A DNA stretch of 64,000 nt, from NCBI RefSeq assembly GCF_034421375.1, contig NZ_CP139779.1, forward strand, positions 62,001 through 126,000. Direction: 5' to 3'. Within the stretch, counting starts at the first letter, position 1. Every line of letters begins with the position of its first letter. The notes under the pieces are model-generated. The model was not told where the DNA came from, made no database searches, and was given only the letters and a program-made list of their open reading frames with translations. Made by a program: the position numbers and the translations under genes. Below are positions 26,379-35,070 of the stretch, one piece after another. Origin of the DNA: Microbacterium invictum (GTDB taxonomy: Bacteria; Actinomycetota; Actinomycetes; Actinomycetales; Microbacteriaceae).

Positions 26379-26993
26379 TCAGTCCTGATTCCGGGCGTCC
26401 AGCGCGAGGTTCAGCTCCAGGACGTTGACGCGCGGTTCCCCGAGAATCCCGAGGTCCCTGGACTGGATCATAGACTCCACCAGATCGCGGACGTCCTCCT
26501 CGGGCAGCCCGCGGGCCTCGGCCACGCGCGGCACCTGGAGGAGTGCGTAGGCGGGACTGATGTGCGGGTCGAGCCCCGAGGCCGACGCGGTGACCGCGTC
26601 GGCGGGGATCTGTTCGGGCGAGACGCCCTCGAGCTCGGCGATCGCGGCCTTGCGCTCCTCGATCGCGGCGATGAGGTCGGCGTTCTCGGGCCCCTGGTTC
26701 GACCCGCTCGAGGCGCCGCCGTCGTAGCCGTCGCCGGCGGCCGAGGGGCGGGACTGGAAGTACTCCGGAAGCGCCTCGCCGTCGGCATCCGTCCAGGACT
26801 GCCCGATGAGGGCCGAGCCCACGACGGCGCTCGATGCGTCGCGCTGCAGGGATCCGTTCGCCTGCCAGGGGAGCGCCAGCTGGCCGATGCCGGTGATGAG
26901 GAGGGTGTAGCCGAGACCGAGGATGACGGTGAAGGCGACCATCGCGCGGACGGCGACGCCGACGCTGCGAAGGGTGGTGCGGGTGGCGGACAT
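26379..26993 (-). CDS. kdpC: Potassium-transporting ATPase subunit KdpC
   Basis: A 204-residue subunit with one N-terminal transmembrane helix (about 15-38, MVAFTVILGLGYTLLITGIG) and a periplasmic part. Typical segments are GSALIGQSW, YFQSRPSA, ASGLDPHISPAYALLQVPRV, and EPRVNVLELNLALD at the end. It caps KdpA and raises potassium affinity of the pump. It lies 48 nt after kdpB in the same operon. Confidence 0.95.
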   Translation of the reverse strand: MSATRTTLRSVGVAVRAMVAFTVILGLGYTLLITGIGQLALPWQANGSLQRDASSAVVGSALIGQSWTDADGEALPEYFQSRPSAAGDGYDGGASSGSNQGPENADLIAAIEERKAAIAELEGVSPEQIPADAVTASASGLDPHISPAYALLQVPRVAEARGLPEEDVRDLVESMIQSRDLGILGEPRVNVLELNLALDARNQD

Positions 26994-27041
26994 GGGTCGA
27001 CTCCTTGGACGGGTCTGTGGGGGCGGTTCGTGGGCGACGGG

Positions 27042-29237
27042 TCAGAAACCCGGGATGAGGCCGACCACGAGGTCGATGAGCTTGATGCCGATGAACGGGG
27101 CGATGACGCCGCCGAATCCGTAGATCAGCAGGTTGCGCGTCAGCAGCTGCGAGGCGCTGGCGGGACGGTAGGCGACGCCGCGGAGCGCGAGCGGGATCAA
27201 GAAGACGATCACGATCGCGTTGAAGATGATCGCGCTCGTCACCGCCGACGCGGGCGACGACAGGCCCATCACGTTCAGCGCGGCGAGCCCGGGGAAGACC
27301 CCCATGAACATGGCCGGGATGATCGCGAAGTACTTCGCGATGTCGTTGGCCAGCGAGAAGGTCGTCAGGGCACCGCGGGTGATGAGCAGCTGCTTGCCGA
27401 TGCGCACGATGTCGATGAGCTTCGTCGGGTCGCTGTCGAGGTCGACCATGTTGCCGGCCTCCTTCGCCGCCGACGTCCCCGTGTTCATCGCCACTCCGAC
27501 ATCGGCCTGTGCGAGCGCCGGAGCGTCGTTGGTGCCGTCACCGGTCATCGCGACCAGGCGTCCGCCCTCCTGCTCGCGCTGGATCAGGGCGAGCTTGTCT
27601 TCCGGCGTCGCCTCGGCGAGGTAGTCGTCCACCCCGGCCTCGGCGGCGATCGCCTTGGCGGTGAGGGGGTTGTCGCCGGTGATCATCACGGTGCGGATCC
27701 CCATCGCGCGCAGTTCGTCGAACCGCTCGCGGAGGCCGTCCTTGACGATGTCCTTGAGGTGGATGACGCCGAGGATGCGCCCTCGCGGCTCGCCGGGCTG
27801 CGCGCGCTCGACCGGGGCGAGCGTCGCGACGACCAGCGGAGTGCCGCCGGACGACGCGATCACGTCGGTCTCGCTGACGACCTGGGCGCGCACCTGGGTC
27901 GACACCGCCGCGCCCTCCGCCTCGAGCCACGCCAGAACCGCCGACCCGGCTCCCTTGCGCACCTGGGTGCCGTCGGGCAGGTCGAGCCCGCTCATGCGGG
28001 TCTGCGCGGTGAAGGGCACGGCGACCGCTCCGGCGGGCATCCGGGCGCTGACGCCCTCGGCGGCGGCGAGCTCGACCACCGACGTCCCCTCGGGGGTGGG
28101 GTCTGCCAGCGACGACAGCGCCGCGGCCTCGGCCACCTGCCGGGCGTCGACCCCCGGCATCCGCACGAACGCGCTCGCACGACGATTGCCGTAGGTGATC
28201 GTGCCGGTCTTGTCCAGGAGCAGCGTGGTGACATCGCCCGCGGCCTCGACGGCGCGTCCCGACATGGCCAGGACGTTCCGCTGCACGAGCCGGTCCATCC
28301 CCGCGATGCCGATCGCCGACAGCAGCGCACCGATCGTGGTGGGGATGAGGCAGATGAGCAGGGCGATCAGCACCGGGATGCTCGCGGGGGCAGCGGCGTA
28401 GTCGGCGATGGGGTTCAGCGTCAGCACGACGATCACGAAGACGATCGACAGGCTCGCGAGGAGGATGTTCAGCGCGATCTCGTTCGGCGTCTTCTGCCGG
28501 CTCGCCCCTTCGACGAGGGCGATCATGCGGTCGACGAACGTCTCGCCGGGCTTGGAGGTGATGCGCACGACGATGCGGTCGGACAGCACCCGGGTCCCGC
28601 CGGTGACGGCGCTGCGGTCGCCGCCCGATTCGCGCACGACCGGGGCGGACTCGCCCGTGATCGCCGACTCGTCGACGGTGGCGATGCCGTGCACGATGTC
28701 GCCGTCGCCAGGGATCAGCTCCCCGGCCGAGACCACGACGACATCGCCGAGGGTCAGGTCGGCCGACGAGACCGGCGCGGTCGCCGCGCGCTCGGCGGCG
28801 GGGTCGCCGGCGGCGTCGTAGCCCGACACCCGGTTCGCCATCGTGGAGGTGCGGGTCTTCCGCAGGGTCGCCGCCTGCGCCTTGCCGCGCCCCTCGGCGA
28901 CCGATTCGGCGAGATTGGCGAAGATGACCGTGAGCCAGAGCCACACCGCGATGCCCCAGGTGAATCCGGCGGGCACAGGGGTGCCGCCCGACTCGCCCGC
29001 GCCGCCGAGGAAGGGCTCGGCGATGGCGATCACGGTGGTGAGGGCGGCGCCGACCCACACGAGGAACATGACGGGGTTCCGCCACAGTGCGGCGGGGCTG
29101 AGCTTCTTCAGCGCGCCGGGAAGGGCCTGGGCGAGCTGGGCCGCGCCGAAGGCGCGCGGGGCGCGCGGCTCTTCGGTCGAGCGGGGGGACGGAGTCGAGA
29201 CGTCAGGGGTGCCGGACGACGTGGTGAGTGTGGACAT
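27042..29237 (-). CDS. kdpB: Potassium-transporting P-type ATPase subunit KdpB
   Basis: A 731-residue P-type ATPase, catalytic subunit of the high-affinity potassium pump. Phosphorylation site Asp342 lies in LLDKTGT, TGES is at 194-197, and the hinge motif [20 protein letters not shown] is intact; the membrane part near the C-terminus contains [18 protein letters not shown]. It starts two bases after the kdpA stop, so the subunits are translated together. The first ~45 residues are a Ser/Thr/Pro-rich extension. Confidence 0.97.
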   Translation of the reverse strand: MSTLTTSSGTPDVSTPSPRSTEEPRAPRAFGAAQLAQALPGALKKLSPAALWRNPVMFLVWVGAALTTVIAIAEPFLGGAGESGGTPVPAGFTWGIAVWLWLTVIFANLAESVAEGRGKAQAATLRKTRTSTMANRVSGYDAAGDPAAERAATAPVSSADLTLGDVVVVSAGELIPGDGDIVHGIATVDESAITGESAPVVRESGGDRSAVTGGTRVLSDRIVVRITSKPGETFVDRMIALVEGASRQKTPNEIALNILLASLSIVFVIVVLTLNPIADYAAAPASIPVLIALLICLIPTTIGALLSAIGIAGMDRLVQRNVLAMSGRAVEAAGDVTTLLLDKTGTITYGNRRASAFVRMPGVDARQVAEAAALSSLADPTPEGTSVVELAAAEGVSARMPAGAVAVPFTAQTRMSGLDLPDGTQVRKGAGSAVLAWLEAEGAAVSTQVRAQVVSETDVIASSGGTPLVVATLAPVERAQPGEPRGRILGVIHLKDIVKDGLRERFDELRAMGIRTVMITGDNPLTAKAIAAEAGVDDYLAEATPEDKLALIQREQEGGRLVAMTGDGTNDAPALAQADVGVAMNTGTSAAKEAGNMVDLDSDPTKLIDIVRIGKQLLITRGALTTFSLANDIAKYFAIIPAMFMGVFPGLAALNVMGLSSPASAVTSAIIFNAIVIVFLIPLALRGVAYRPASASQLLTRNLLIYGFGGVIAPFIGIKLIDLVVGLIPGF

Positions 29238-29239
29238 GT

Positions 29240-30922
29240 TCAGACGAGACCTTCCGCCAGGGGACCCAGCGTGAGAACGGGGAAATAGGTGAGCGCGGTG
29301 ACGACCACCGCGAGGATCGCGAGAAGGCCGACGAACTGCGGCCGGTGCGTCGGCAGGGTGCCCACCGTCGTCGGGACGGGCTTCTGGGCCGCCAGCGATC
29401 CGGCGAGGGCCAGCACGAGCACCATCGGCACGAAGCGGCCGAGCAGCATCGCCACCCCCAGGGCGGTGTTCAGCCACGGGGTGTTGGCCGTCAGGCCGGC
29501 GAAGGCCGATCCGTTGTTGTTCGCCGCCGAGGTGAAGGCGTAGAGCACCTCGCTCAGTCCGTGGACGCCGGGGTTCCAGATCGAGGTCGACTCGACGTCT
29601 TCGCGGATGCCGGGGAGGGCGAAGCTCAGCGCCGTCCCGGCGAGCACGAGGGTCGGGGTCACGAGGATGTAGAGGCTCGCGAGCTTGATCTCGCGCGGCC
29701 CGATCTTCTTCCCCAGGTATTCGGGGGTACGGCCGATGAGCAGGCCGCCGACGAACACCGCGATGACGGCGAGCACCAGCATCCCGTACAGTCCCGAGCC
29801 CACGCCGCCGGGCGCGATCTCGCCGAGCATCATGTTGATCATCGGGATCATGCCGCCGAGGGCGGTGTACGAGTCGTGCATCGAGTTGACCGCGCCGGTG
29901 GAGGTCAGCGTGGTGGCGGCGGCGTAGAGCGTCGAGCCGAAGATGCCGTAGCGCACCTCCTTGCCCTCCATCGCACTGCCGGCCAGCTGCGGGGCGGTGC
30001 CGAGGGCGAGCGACTCCAGCCAGCTGACCGCGGCGATCGAGACGATCGCGATCGAGGCCATCACGGCGAGGATGGCGTAGCCCTGGCGGTTGTCGCCGAC
30101 CATGCGGCCGAAGGCCCGGGGCAGCGCCACGGGGATCGCGAGGAGCAGGAGGATCTGCAGCACGCTCGTCCACGGGGCGGGGTTCTCGAACGGATGCGCC
30201 GAGTTGGCGTTGAAGAATCCGCCGCCGTTCGTGCCGAGCTCCTTGATGGCCTCCTGCGAGGCGACCGGACCGCCGGGGATCAGCTGGGTGCCGCCGGTGG
30301 CGGTGGTGATCTCGGTGAAGCCGGTGAAATTCTGCACGACGCCGGCGATGAGCAGGGCGATGGCCGCGAGGATCGACAGCGGCAGGAGCAGGCGCCCGAC
30401 GCCGCGGACGAGATCGACCCAGAAGTTTCCGATCGTGGCGGCGCCTCGCCGGGCGAATCCCCGCACGAGGGCGACCGCGACGGCGATGCCGACGGCCGCG
30501 GAGACGAAGTTCTGCACGGCGAGCCCGGCGAACTGCACCGTGTAGCCGAGGGTCAGCTCGGGCGAGTACGACTGCCAGTTCGTGTTGGTGACGAACGAGA
30601 CCGCGGTGTTGAACGCCAGCGCCTCGGGCACGGCGGGGAGACCCAGCGAGTAGGGCAGGAACTGCTGGAGCCGCTGGAGGGTGTAGACGAAGAGCACCCC
30701 GACGACCGAGAAGATCAGCACGCTCCGCGCGTAGACCTGCCAGCTCTGCTCGGAGCGCGAGTCGACGCCGATGAGGCGGTAGAGCCCCCGCTCCACGCGC
30801 AGGTCGCGGTCGGAGCTGAAGAGGTGGGCGATGTAGTCGCCGAGGGGACGGTAGATCAGCACGAGGAGGAGGACGACGGTGGCGACCTGCAGCACACCGG
30901 TCCAGACGGAGGAGGCGTCCAT
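29240..30922 (-). CDS. kdpA: Potassium-transporting ATPase subunit KdpA
   Basis: A 560-residue channel-like subunit with about ten transmembrane helices. Selectivity-filter-type repeats are visible as [33 protein letters not shown] and [14 protein letters not shown]. It carries potassium into the complex, where KdpB supplies energy. Its ATG shares one base with the kdpF stop (TGATG), so translation is coupled. Confidence 0.97.
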   Translation of the reverse strand: MDASSVWTGVLQVATVVLLLVLIYRPLGDYIAHLFSSDRDLRVERGLYRLIGVDSRSEQSWQVYARSVLIFSVVGVLFVYTLQRLQQFLPYSLGLPAVPEALAFNTAVSFVTNTNWQSYSPELTLGYTVQFAGLAVQNFVSAAVGIAVAVALVRGFARRGAATIGNFWVDLVRGVGRLLLPLSILAAIALLIAGVVQNFTGFTEITTATGGTQLIPGGPVASQEAIKELGTNGGGFFNANSAHPFENPAPWTSVLQILLLLAIPVALPRAFGRMVGDNRQGYAILAVMASIAIVSIAAVSWLESLALGTAPQLAGSAMEGKEVRYGIFGSTLYAAATTLTSTGAVNSMHDSYTALGGMIPMINMMLGEIAPGGVGSGLYGMLVLAVIAVFVGGLLIGRTPEYLGKKIGPREIKLASLYILVTPTLVLAGTALSFALPGIREDVESTSIWNPGVHGLSEVLYAFTSAANNNGSAFAGLTANTPWLNTALGVAMLLGRFVPMVLVLALAGSLAAQKPVPTTVGTLPTHRPQFVGLLAILAVVVTALTYFPVLTLGPLAEGLV

Positions 30923-31011
30923 CAGAACTTCTCCGGCTTCACCAGGGCGACGACGAGGTAGACGACGGCCGCCACGGCGAGGGCGGCGGCGATGAGCGAG
31001 AGCGCGGTCAC
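30922..31011 (-). CDS. kdpF: KdpF, 29-residue subunit
   Basis: A GTG-initiated frame of 29 codons plus stop. The product is one hydrophobic helix ([20 protein letters not shown]) ending in VKPEKF. The PEKF end is characteristic of KdpF, a lipid-like stabilising peptide of the Kdp pump. It is sandwiched by overlaps: its first bases overlap the stop of the upstream micro-ORF (GTGA) and its stop overlaps the kdpA ATG. Confidence 0.9.
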   Translation of the reverse strand: MTALSLIAAALAVAAVVYLVVALVKPEKF

Positions 31012-31091
31012 AGCCGCTCCACCCCCTTCACGGCGAGGCCGACGAGGGCGAACAGGGCGAGGGTCGCCAGCAGAAAGATGAGATCGAGCAC
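31008..31091 (-). CDS. 27-residue membrane micro-protein heading the kdp operon
   Basis: A GTG-initiated frame whose product is a single hydrophobic helix ([18 protein letters not shown]) followed by VKGVERL. It overlaps the kdpF start by 4 bp, sits in the same operon and has the same size and layout as KdpF, but it ends in a VERL-type tail instead of PEKF. Similar small frames occur before kdpF in other actinobacteria, as I recall. It may be a second small Kdp subunit. No good Shine-Dalgarno sequence is visible. Confidence 0.6.
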   Translation of the reverse strand: MLDLIFLLATLALFALVGLAVKGVERL

Positions 31092-31256
31092 GAGATGCGA
31101 TGCAACACCCTTGGATGCGGGTGCTCCGGCATCCTCACGGAATCCCTACGGCCCCGCGGCTGCTCCTCACGGGTTGCTCACGCTCGCGTTGCGGGTCTCG
31201 CGCGCCTCGCTCTGCTCGCGCCTCTCCTTTCGCGCCTCTCCCCTTTCCCCTCTCCC

Positions 31257-31331
31257 GAGACGAGGACGATCGGCCCGGGCGCGTACGTTCTGCCGCGAAA
31301 CGTCCGCGTCTCGGCCGATTGCCCTCGCGCC
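31257..31331. repeat. 75-bp repeat, copy A
   Basis: The first 34 bases, starting GAGACGAGGACGATCGGCCC, are identical to copy B at 32781; the remaining ~41 are about three-quarters identical. GAGACG/CGTCTC and GGACG/CGTCC inside the copy can pair, so it could fold as an RNA hairpin. It lies just beyond the 3' end of the MFS gene, in the 251-bp gap before the kdp operon. The rest of that gap holds pyrimidine-rich sequence and presumably the kdp promoter. Confidence 0.8.
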
Positions 31332-31342
31332 GCGCGGTCAGG

Positions 31343-32722
31343 TCACGGTCGCCACAGCCGACTGCGGCCGGCCATGACCCACGCGACGACCAGGAGCACG
31401 GCGAATGCCGCCGCGAGCCCTGCGACCCACCCCGTCCCCATTCCGATGACGACCGCACCGATGCCGGCGAGCAGCGTGGTGCCTGTCGCGGTGCCGACGT
31501 CCTCCCCGACCCCGAGGACCACTCCGCCGTGCGCGCGATTTGTGCCGTCGAGGCCCCGGAATCGTTCGAACGCCAGCGTCATCACCTTCGGATAGACCAC
31601 ACCCATCGCCATCCCGATCAGTGCCGAGACCAGGCCCAGCCCGATCGCCCCGATCGCCACGCTTTTCGTGAGGCCCACGGCGAACATCGCCACTCCGAGG
31701 GCTGCGAGGGGGAAGGCGACGGCGGCCAACAGGTACGAGCCTCTCGCTGACACGCGCGCCCCCAGGCCGCCAGCACTGAACAGCGCCCACGCGAGGGGAC
31801 CGATCGACACGAGCACCGTCCCGATGACTCCGGAGGCGTCGAGATACGTCGCCGAAAGGAGCGGGACGAGCGCGTTGATGCCGAAATAGCTCCCACAGAC
31901 GAGCGCCAGAATCCATCCGCCCGCCTGGGCCTGACGCTCGCCCGGGACGGTCAGCCGAAGGGCGCGACGGAAGGGCACGGCGAGAGTCAGGGCGAGGGCC
32001 GCCACAGCGATCGCGACGCCGAGCGGTGTCTCCGATGCGATTCCGAATTGGGCGACGAGCACGCCGGCGGCGATCGACAGGAACGCCCATGGTGCGCGAA
32101 TCTTCGCCGGATCAGGGGGTCGTTGCCATCCGACGACCCGCAGGTATCGGGACATCAGGGCTCGCGCGATCACGATGAGCACGGCCGGCCAGGCCATCGA
32201 TGCCCGCCAGCCGACGGTGACGAGGAGGACGCCGTTGACCGCAGGGCCGGCAAGGGCGGGTGCCACCCACATGAGCGCGTAGAGACCGAACGCGCGCTCG
32301 CGCTCCTTCGCGTCGGGAAAGACGTCGGAGAGCACACCCATCCCGAGCCCGCCCATGATGCCGGCCGCGACGCCTCGCACTGCGAGGCCCGCGATGAGTA
32401 CCTCCATCGACGGGGCGCCGGCGGAGAGGGCCACGCCGACGATGAGCATGGCCGTGGAGATCCCCAGCTGTGCCTGCGCGCCGATACGGCCGTAGAGGTA
32501 GGCACCGAACGCCATGAACGCGATGCTGACCACACCGGTGATGGTGACGGCCGGTCCGTACAGCGCGAGTCCGTCCAATTCGGCCGCTGCTACGGGGAGG
32601 ACGGCGGCGTAGCTCAGGCCGGTCACGCTCGCCGCGAACTCGGCCAGCAGAAGCGCGGCCAGCAGCCGACCCCGCGGCCCTCGGAACAGAAGGCGGAGTG
32701 CGGGGCGATCGGCGGCGGTCAT
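31343..32722 (-). CDS. MFS transporter
   Basis: A 459-residue permease with about 14 hydrophobic segments. The N-terminal half contains AAVLPVAAAELDGL, the loop FGAYLYGRIGAQAQLGIST and GGLGMGVLSDVFPDAKERER, typical of drug-efflux major-facilitator proteins. TAGGCT ends seven bases before this ATG with no Shine-Dalgarno sequence, so a leaderless mRNA is likely; the frame extends 15 codons further. It is a single gene flanked on both sides by copies of one 75-bp repeat. The substrate is unknown. Confidence 0.88.
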   Translation of the reverse strand: MTAADRPALRLLFRGPRGRLLAALLLAEFAASVTGLSYAAVLPVAAAELDGLALYGPAVTITGVVSIAFMAFGAYLYGRIGAQAQLGISTAMLIVGVALSAGAPSMEVLIAGLAVRGVAAGIMGGLGMGVLSDVFPDAKERERAFGLYALMWVAPALAGPAVNGVLLVTVGWRASMAWPAVLIVIARALMSRYLRVVGWQRPPDPAKIRAPWAFLSIAAGVLVAQFGIASETPLGVAIAVAALALTLAVPFRRALRLTVPGERQAQAGGWILALVCGSYFGINALVPLLSATYLDASGVIGTVLVSIGPLAWALFSAGGLGARVSARGSYLLAAVAFPLAALGVAMFAVGLTKSVAIGAIGLGLVSALIGMAMGVVYPKVMTLAFERFRGLDGTNRAHGGVVLGVGEDVGTATGTTLLAGIGAVVIGMGTGWVAGLAAAFAVLLVVAWVMAGRSRLWRP

Positions 32723-32780
32723 CGCCGACAGCCTAGACAGTCCGGTCCGCTCAGGGTCCGGCCGCAACGATCATTGCGCT

Positions 32781-32856
32781 GAGACGAGGACGATCGGCCC
32801 GGGCGCGTACGTTCCGCCGCGGATCGTCCGCGGCTCGGCCGTTTGTACGCGCGCCG
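32781..32856. repeat. 75-bp repeat, copy B
   Basis: Direct repeat of copy A (34 identical bases, then a diverged part), 1,524 bp away, upstream of the MFS gene. Here GGACGATC and GATCGTCC form an 8-bp stem, one longer than in copy A, so the hairpin potential is kept while the sequence has changed. Confidence 0.8.
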
Positions 32857-32881
32857 GCAGAGGGGGCCGAGGGGGAGAGGG

Positions 32882-32971
32882 ATGCCGCAGGGTGGCGTCA
32901 TGCCGCAGGGTGGCGTCATGCCGCGGGGCGGCGTCATGCCGCGGGGCGGCGGCATGCCGCGGGGCCGGCGT
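32882..32971. repeat. 18-bp tandem repeat, about five copies
   Basis: Units begin at 32882, 32900, 32918, 32936 and 32954 with ATGCCGC; the consensus is ATGCCGCRGGGYGGCGTC. The block ends at the stop codon of the KimA-like gene. No reading frame through it has a ribosome site, so I regard it as a non-coding minisatellite at the operon's 3' end. Confidence 0.8.
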
Positions 32972-35070
32972 CACTCGTCGGGGCGGGCCTCCAGGCTCGA
33001 GCGCTCGGCGATCGGAGGCGCCTCGATGTCGGGCTCGAACGGCCGGCCCGCGCGGTCCTGACCGGGGAGCGGGCGCGAGCGGCGTCCGTAGATGAGCTCG
33101 GACGAGTCCAGCAGCCACGGCACGAGGGTGATGGTCACGCCGTGGATGAGCATGAGCTGCTGGGCGATGCGCCGCGCGCGGCGGTTGTGCAGCAGGGTCT
33201 CCCACCAGTGCCCCACGATGTACTGCGGCAGGTAGACCGTCACCACGGCCGAGCCGTGCTTCTCGCGGTACTGGCGGATGAACTCCGCGACGGGTCCGGC
33301 GTAGTAGCGGTAGGGCGACTCGAGGATGACGAGGGGCACCGGCATCCGCTGGTCCTGCCACTCCTGCTGAAGGGCCTCGCCGTCGTCGCCGGCGACCGAG
33401 ACGTGCAGGGCGATCGTCTTGTCGTGCTTCGCCGCGAGGGCGTAGTCGACCGCCTTGGCGACGGGCTTCTGCAGGCGACTGACCAGGATGAGCGCGATGT
33501 CGCCCGACGAGCCGTACTGCACCGGCTCGTCGATGCGGATCTCGTGCTCGACGTCGCGGTAGTAGCGGTTCACCCCGATCATGAGGACGGCGAGGACCGG
33601 GATGGCGAGGAAGACCAGCCATGCCCCGTAGACGAACTTCGTCGCCGTGACGATGACGAGCACGGCGACGGTCATCGCCGCACCGGTGGAGTTGATCGCG
33701 AGCCCCGTCAGGGCCGAGCGGCGCTCGGCGGCGGCTCGCGTGTCGCGACGCGCCTCGACGCGACTGGTCTGCCGGAGCTCGCGCCGCCAGTGGCGCACCA
33801 TGCCGATCTGGCCGAGCGAGAACGACACGAAGACGCCGATGATGTACAGCTGGATGAGGGTGGTGAGGTTCGCCTGGTAGACGACCAGCACCACGATGGC
33901 GGCAAGGCCCAGGATGATCATGCCGTTGGAGAAGACCAGCCGGTCGCCGCGGGTGTTCAGCGCCTTCGGCGCGTAGCCGTCGCGGGCGAGCACCGAACCG
34001 AGGAGCGGGAACCCGTTGAAGGCCGTGTTCGCGGCGAGGAGCAGCACGCAGGCGGTGGCGGCCTGGACGATGAAGAAGGGGATCGAGCCCATGCCGAAGG
34101 TGGCCGCGGCGATCTGCGCCATGAGGCTGGGCTGCGGATCGTTCACGCAGTCGAAGCCGACCAGGTTGCACGGGTCTTCGGCGTAGTGGATGCCCGAGAT
34201 GAGCCCCACCGCGGTGAGGCCTGAGAAGAGCACGATGGCCACCCCACCCATGAGGACGAGCGTCCACTGCGCGTTCTTGACCTTCGGGCGGCGGAAGGCG
34301 GGCACGCCGTTCGAGACCGCTTCGACACCGGTGAGGGCGGAGCATCCACTCGAGAACGCCCGCAGGATGAGGAGGATCGTCGCGGCCTGCGTCAGTTCCT
34401 CGGCTTGGACGGCGTACTCGGCGCTCGAGGCGATCGGAGGGTCGCCGAGCGCGGTGCGGATGAGGGCGACGACCACCATCACGGCGACCGAGCCGATGAA
34501 GACGTAGGTCGGGATCGCGAAGGCGAACGAGGCCTCGCGGACGCCGCGGAGGTTGACGATCACGAGCAGGATGACGAAGCCGACCGCGAACTCGATGCGG
34601 AAGGGCGCGAGTTCGGGGATGGCCGAGATGATGTTGTCGACCCCCGAGGCGATCGACACGGCCACGGTGAGGACGTAGTCGACGAGGAGCGCCGAGGCGA
34701 CGACGACGCCCGGCACCTCGCCGAGGTTCGTGCGCGCCACCTCGTAGTCGCCGCCGCCCGAGGGGTAGGCCTTGATGAGCTGGCGGTAGCTCAGGACCAC
34801 CACGATGAGGAGCACCACGACGGCGACCGCGACCCCGGGGCTGAAGGCGAGGAACGCCGTGCCGCCGATGAGCAGGATCATCAGGAGTTCCTGCGGGGCG
34901 TAGGCGACCGAGCTCAGCGCGTCGGAGGCGAAGATCGGCAGCGCCCGACGCTTGGGCAGCAGCTGGTCGTCGAGTTTCTCGGAGGTGAGGGGGTCTCCCA
35001 GCAGGAGGCGTTTCGCGCGAGGGGACTCCTCCACCGGCTCGCGACCATCAGTCGTCACGGCGGATGACAT
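32971..35070 (-). CDS. KimA-like potassium importer (APC-superfamily permease)
   Basis: A 699-residue protein with about twelve transmembrane helices and a ~190-residue soluble C-terminus. Several stretches match Bacillus subtilis KimA (YdaO) as I remember it: FASDALSSVAYAPQE, AYPSGGGDYEVARTNLGE, LLVDYVLTVAVSIASG, FSSGCSALTGVEAVSNGVPA and ARDGYAPKALNTRGDRLVFS. KimA is a proton-coupled high-affinity potassium importer. It is the last gene of a three-gene operon, with its ATG overlapping the previous stop by one base, so no riboswitch can sit directly before it. An amino-acid substrate cannot be excluded. Confidence 0.75.
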   Translation of the reverse strand: MSSAVTTDGREPVEESPRAKRLLLGDPLTSEKLDDQLLPKRRALPIFASDALSSVAYAPQELLMILLIGGTAFLAFSPGVAVAVVVLLIVVVLSYRQLIKAYPSGGGDYEVARTNLGEVPGVVVASALLVDYVLTVAVSIASGVDNIISAIPELAPFRIEFAVGFVILLVIVNLRGVREASFAFAIPTYVFIGSVAVMVVVALIRTALGDPPIASSAEYAVQAEELTQAATILLILRAFSSGCSALTGVEAVSNGVPAFRRPKVKNAQWTLVLMGGVAIVLFSGLTAVGLISGIHYAEDPCNLVGFDCVNDPQPSLMAQIAAATFGMGSIPFFIVQAATACVLLLAANTAFNGFPLLGSVLARDGYAPKALNTRGDRLVFSNGMIILGLAAIVVLVVYQANLTTLIQLYIIGVFVSFSLGQIGMVRHWRRELRQTSRVEARRDTRAAAERRSALTGLAINSTGAAMTVAVLVIVTATKFVYGAWLVFLAIPVLAVLMIGVNRYYRDVEHEIRIDEPVQYGSSGDIALILVSRLQKPVAKAVDYALAAKHDKTIALHVSVAGDDGEALQQEWQDQRMPVPLVILESPYRYYAGPVAEFIRQYREKHGSAVVTVYLPQYIVGHWWETLLHNRRARRIAQQLMLIHGVTITLVPWLLDSSELIYGRRSRPLPGQDRAGRPFEPDIEAPPIAERSSLEARPDE

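Noticed and set aside
27042..30173. A 1,043-codon kdpB frame
   Set aside because: The N-terminal ~310 codons are the wrong frame of kdpA; the KdpB start with MSTLTTSSG lies two bases after the kdpA stop.
31257..32856. Insertion sequence or transposon around the MFS gene
   Set aside because: The flanking repeats are direct, not inverted, no transposase is present, and no target duplication is visible. Kept only as a repeat observation.
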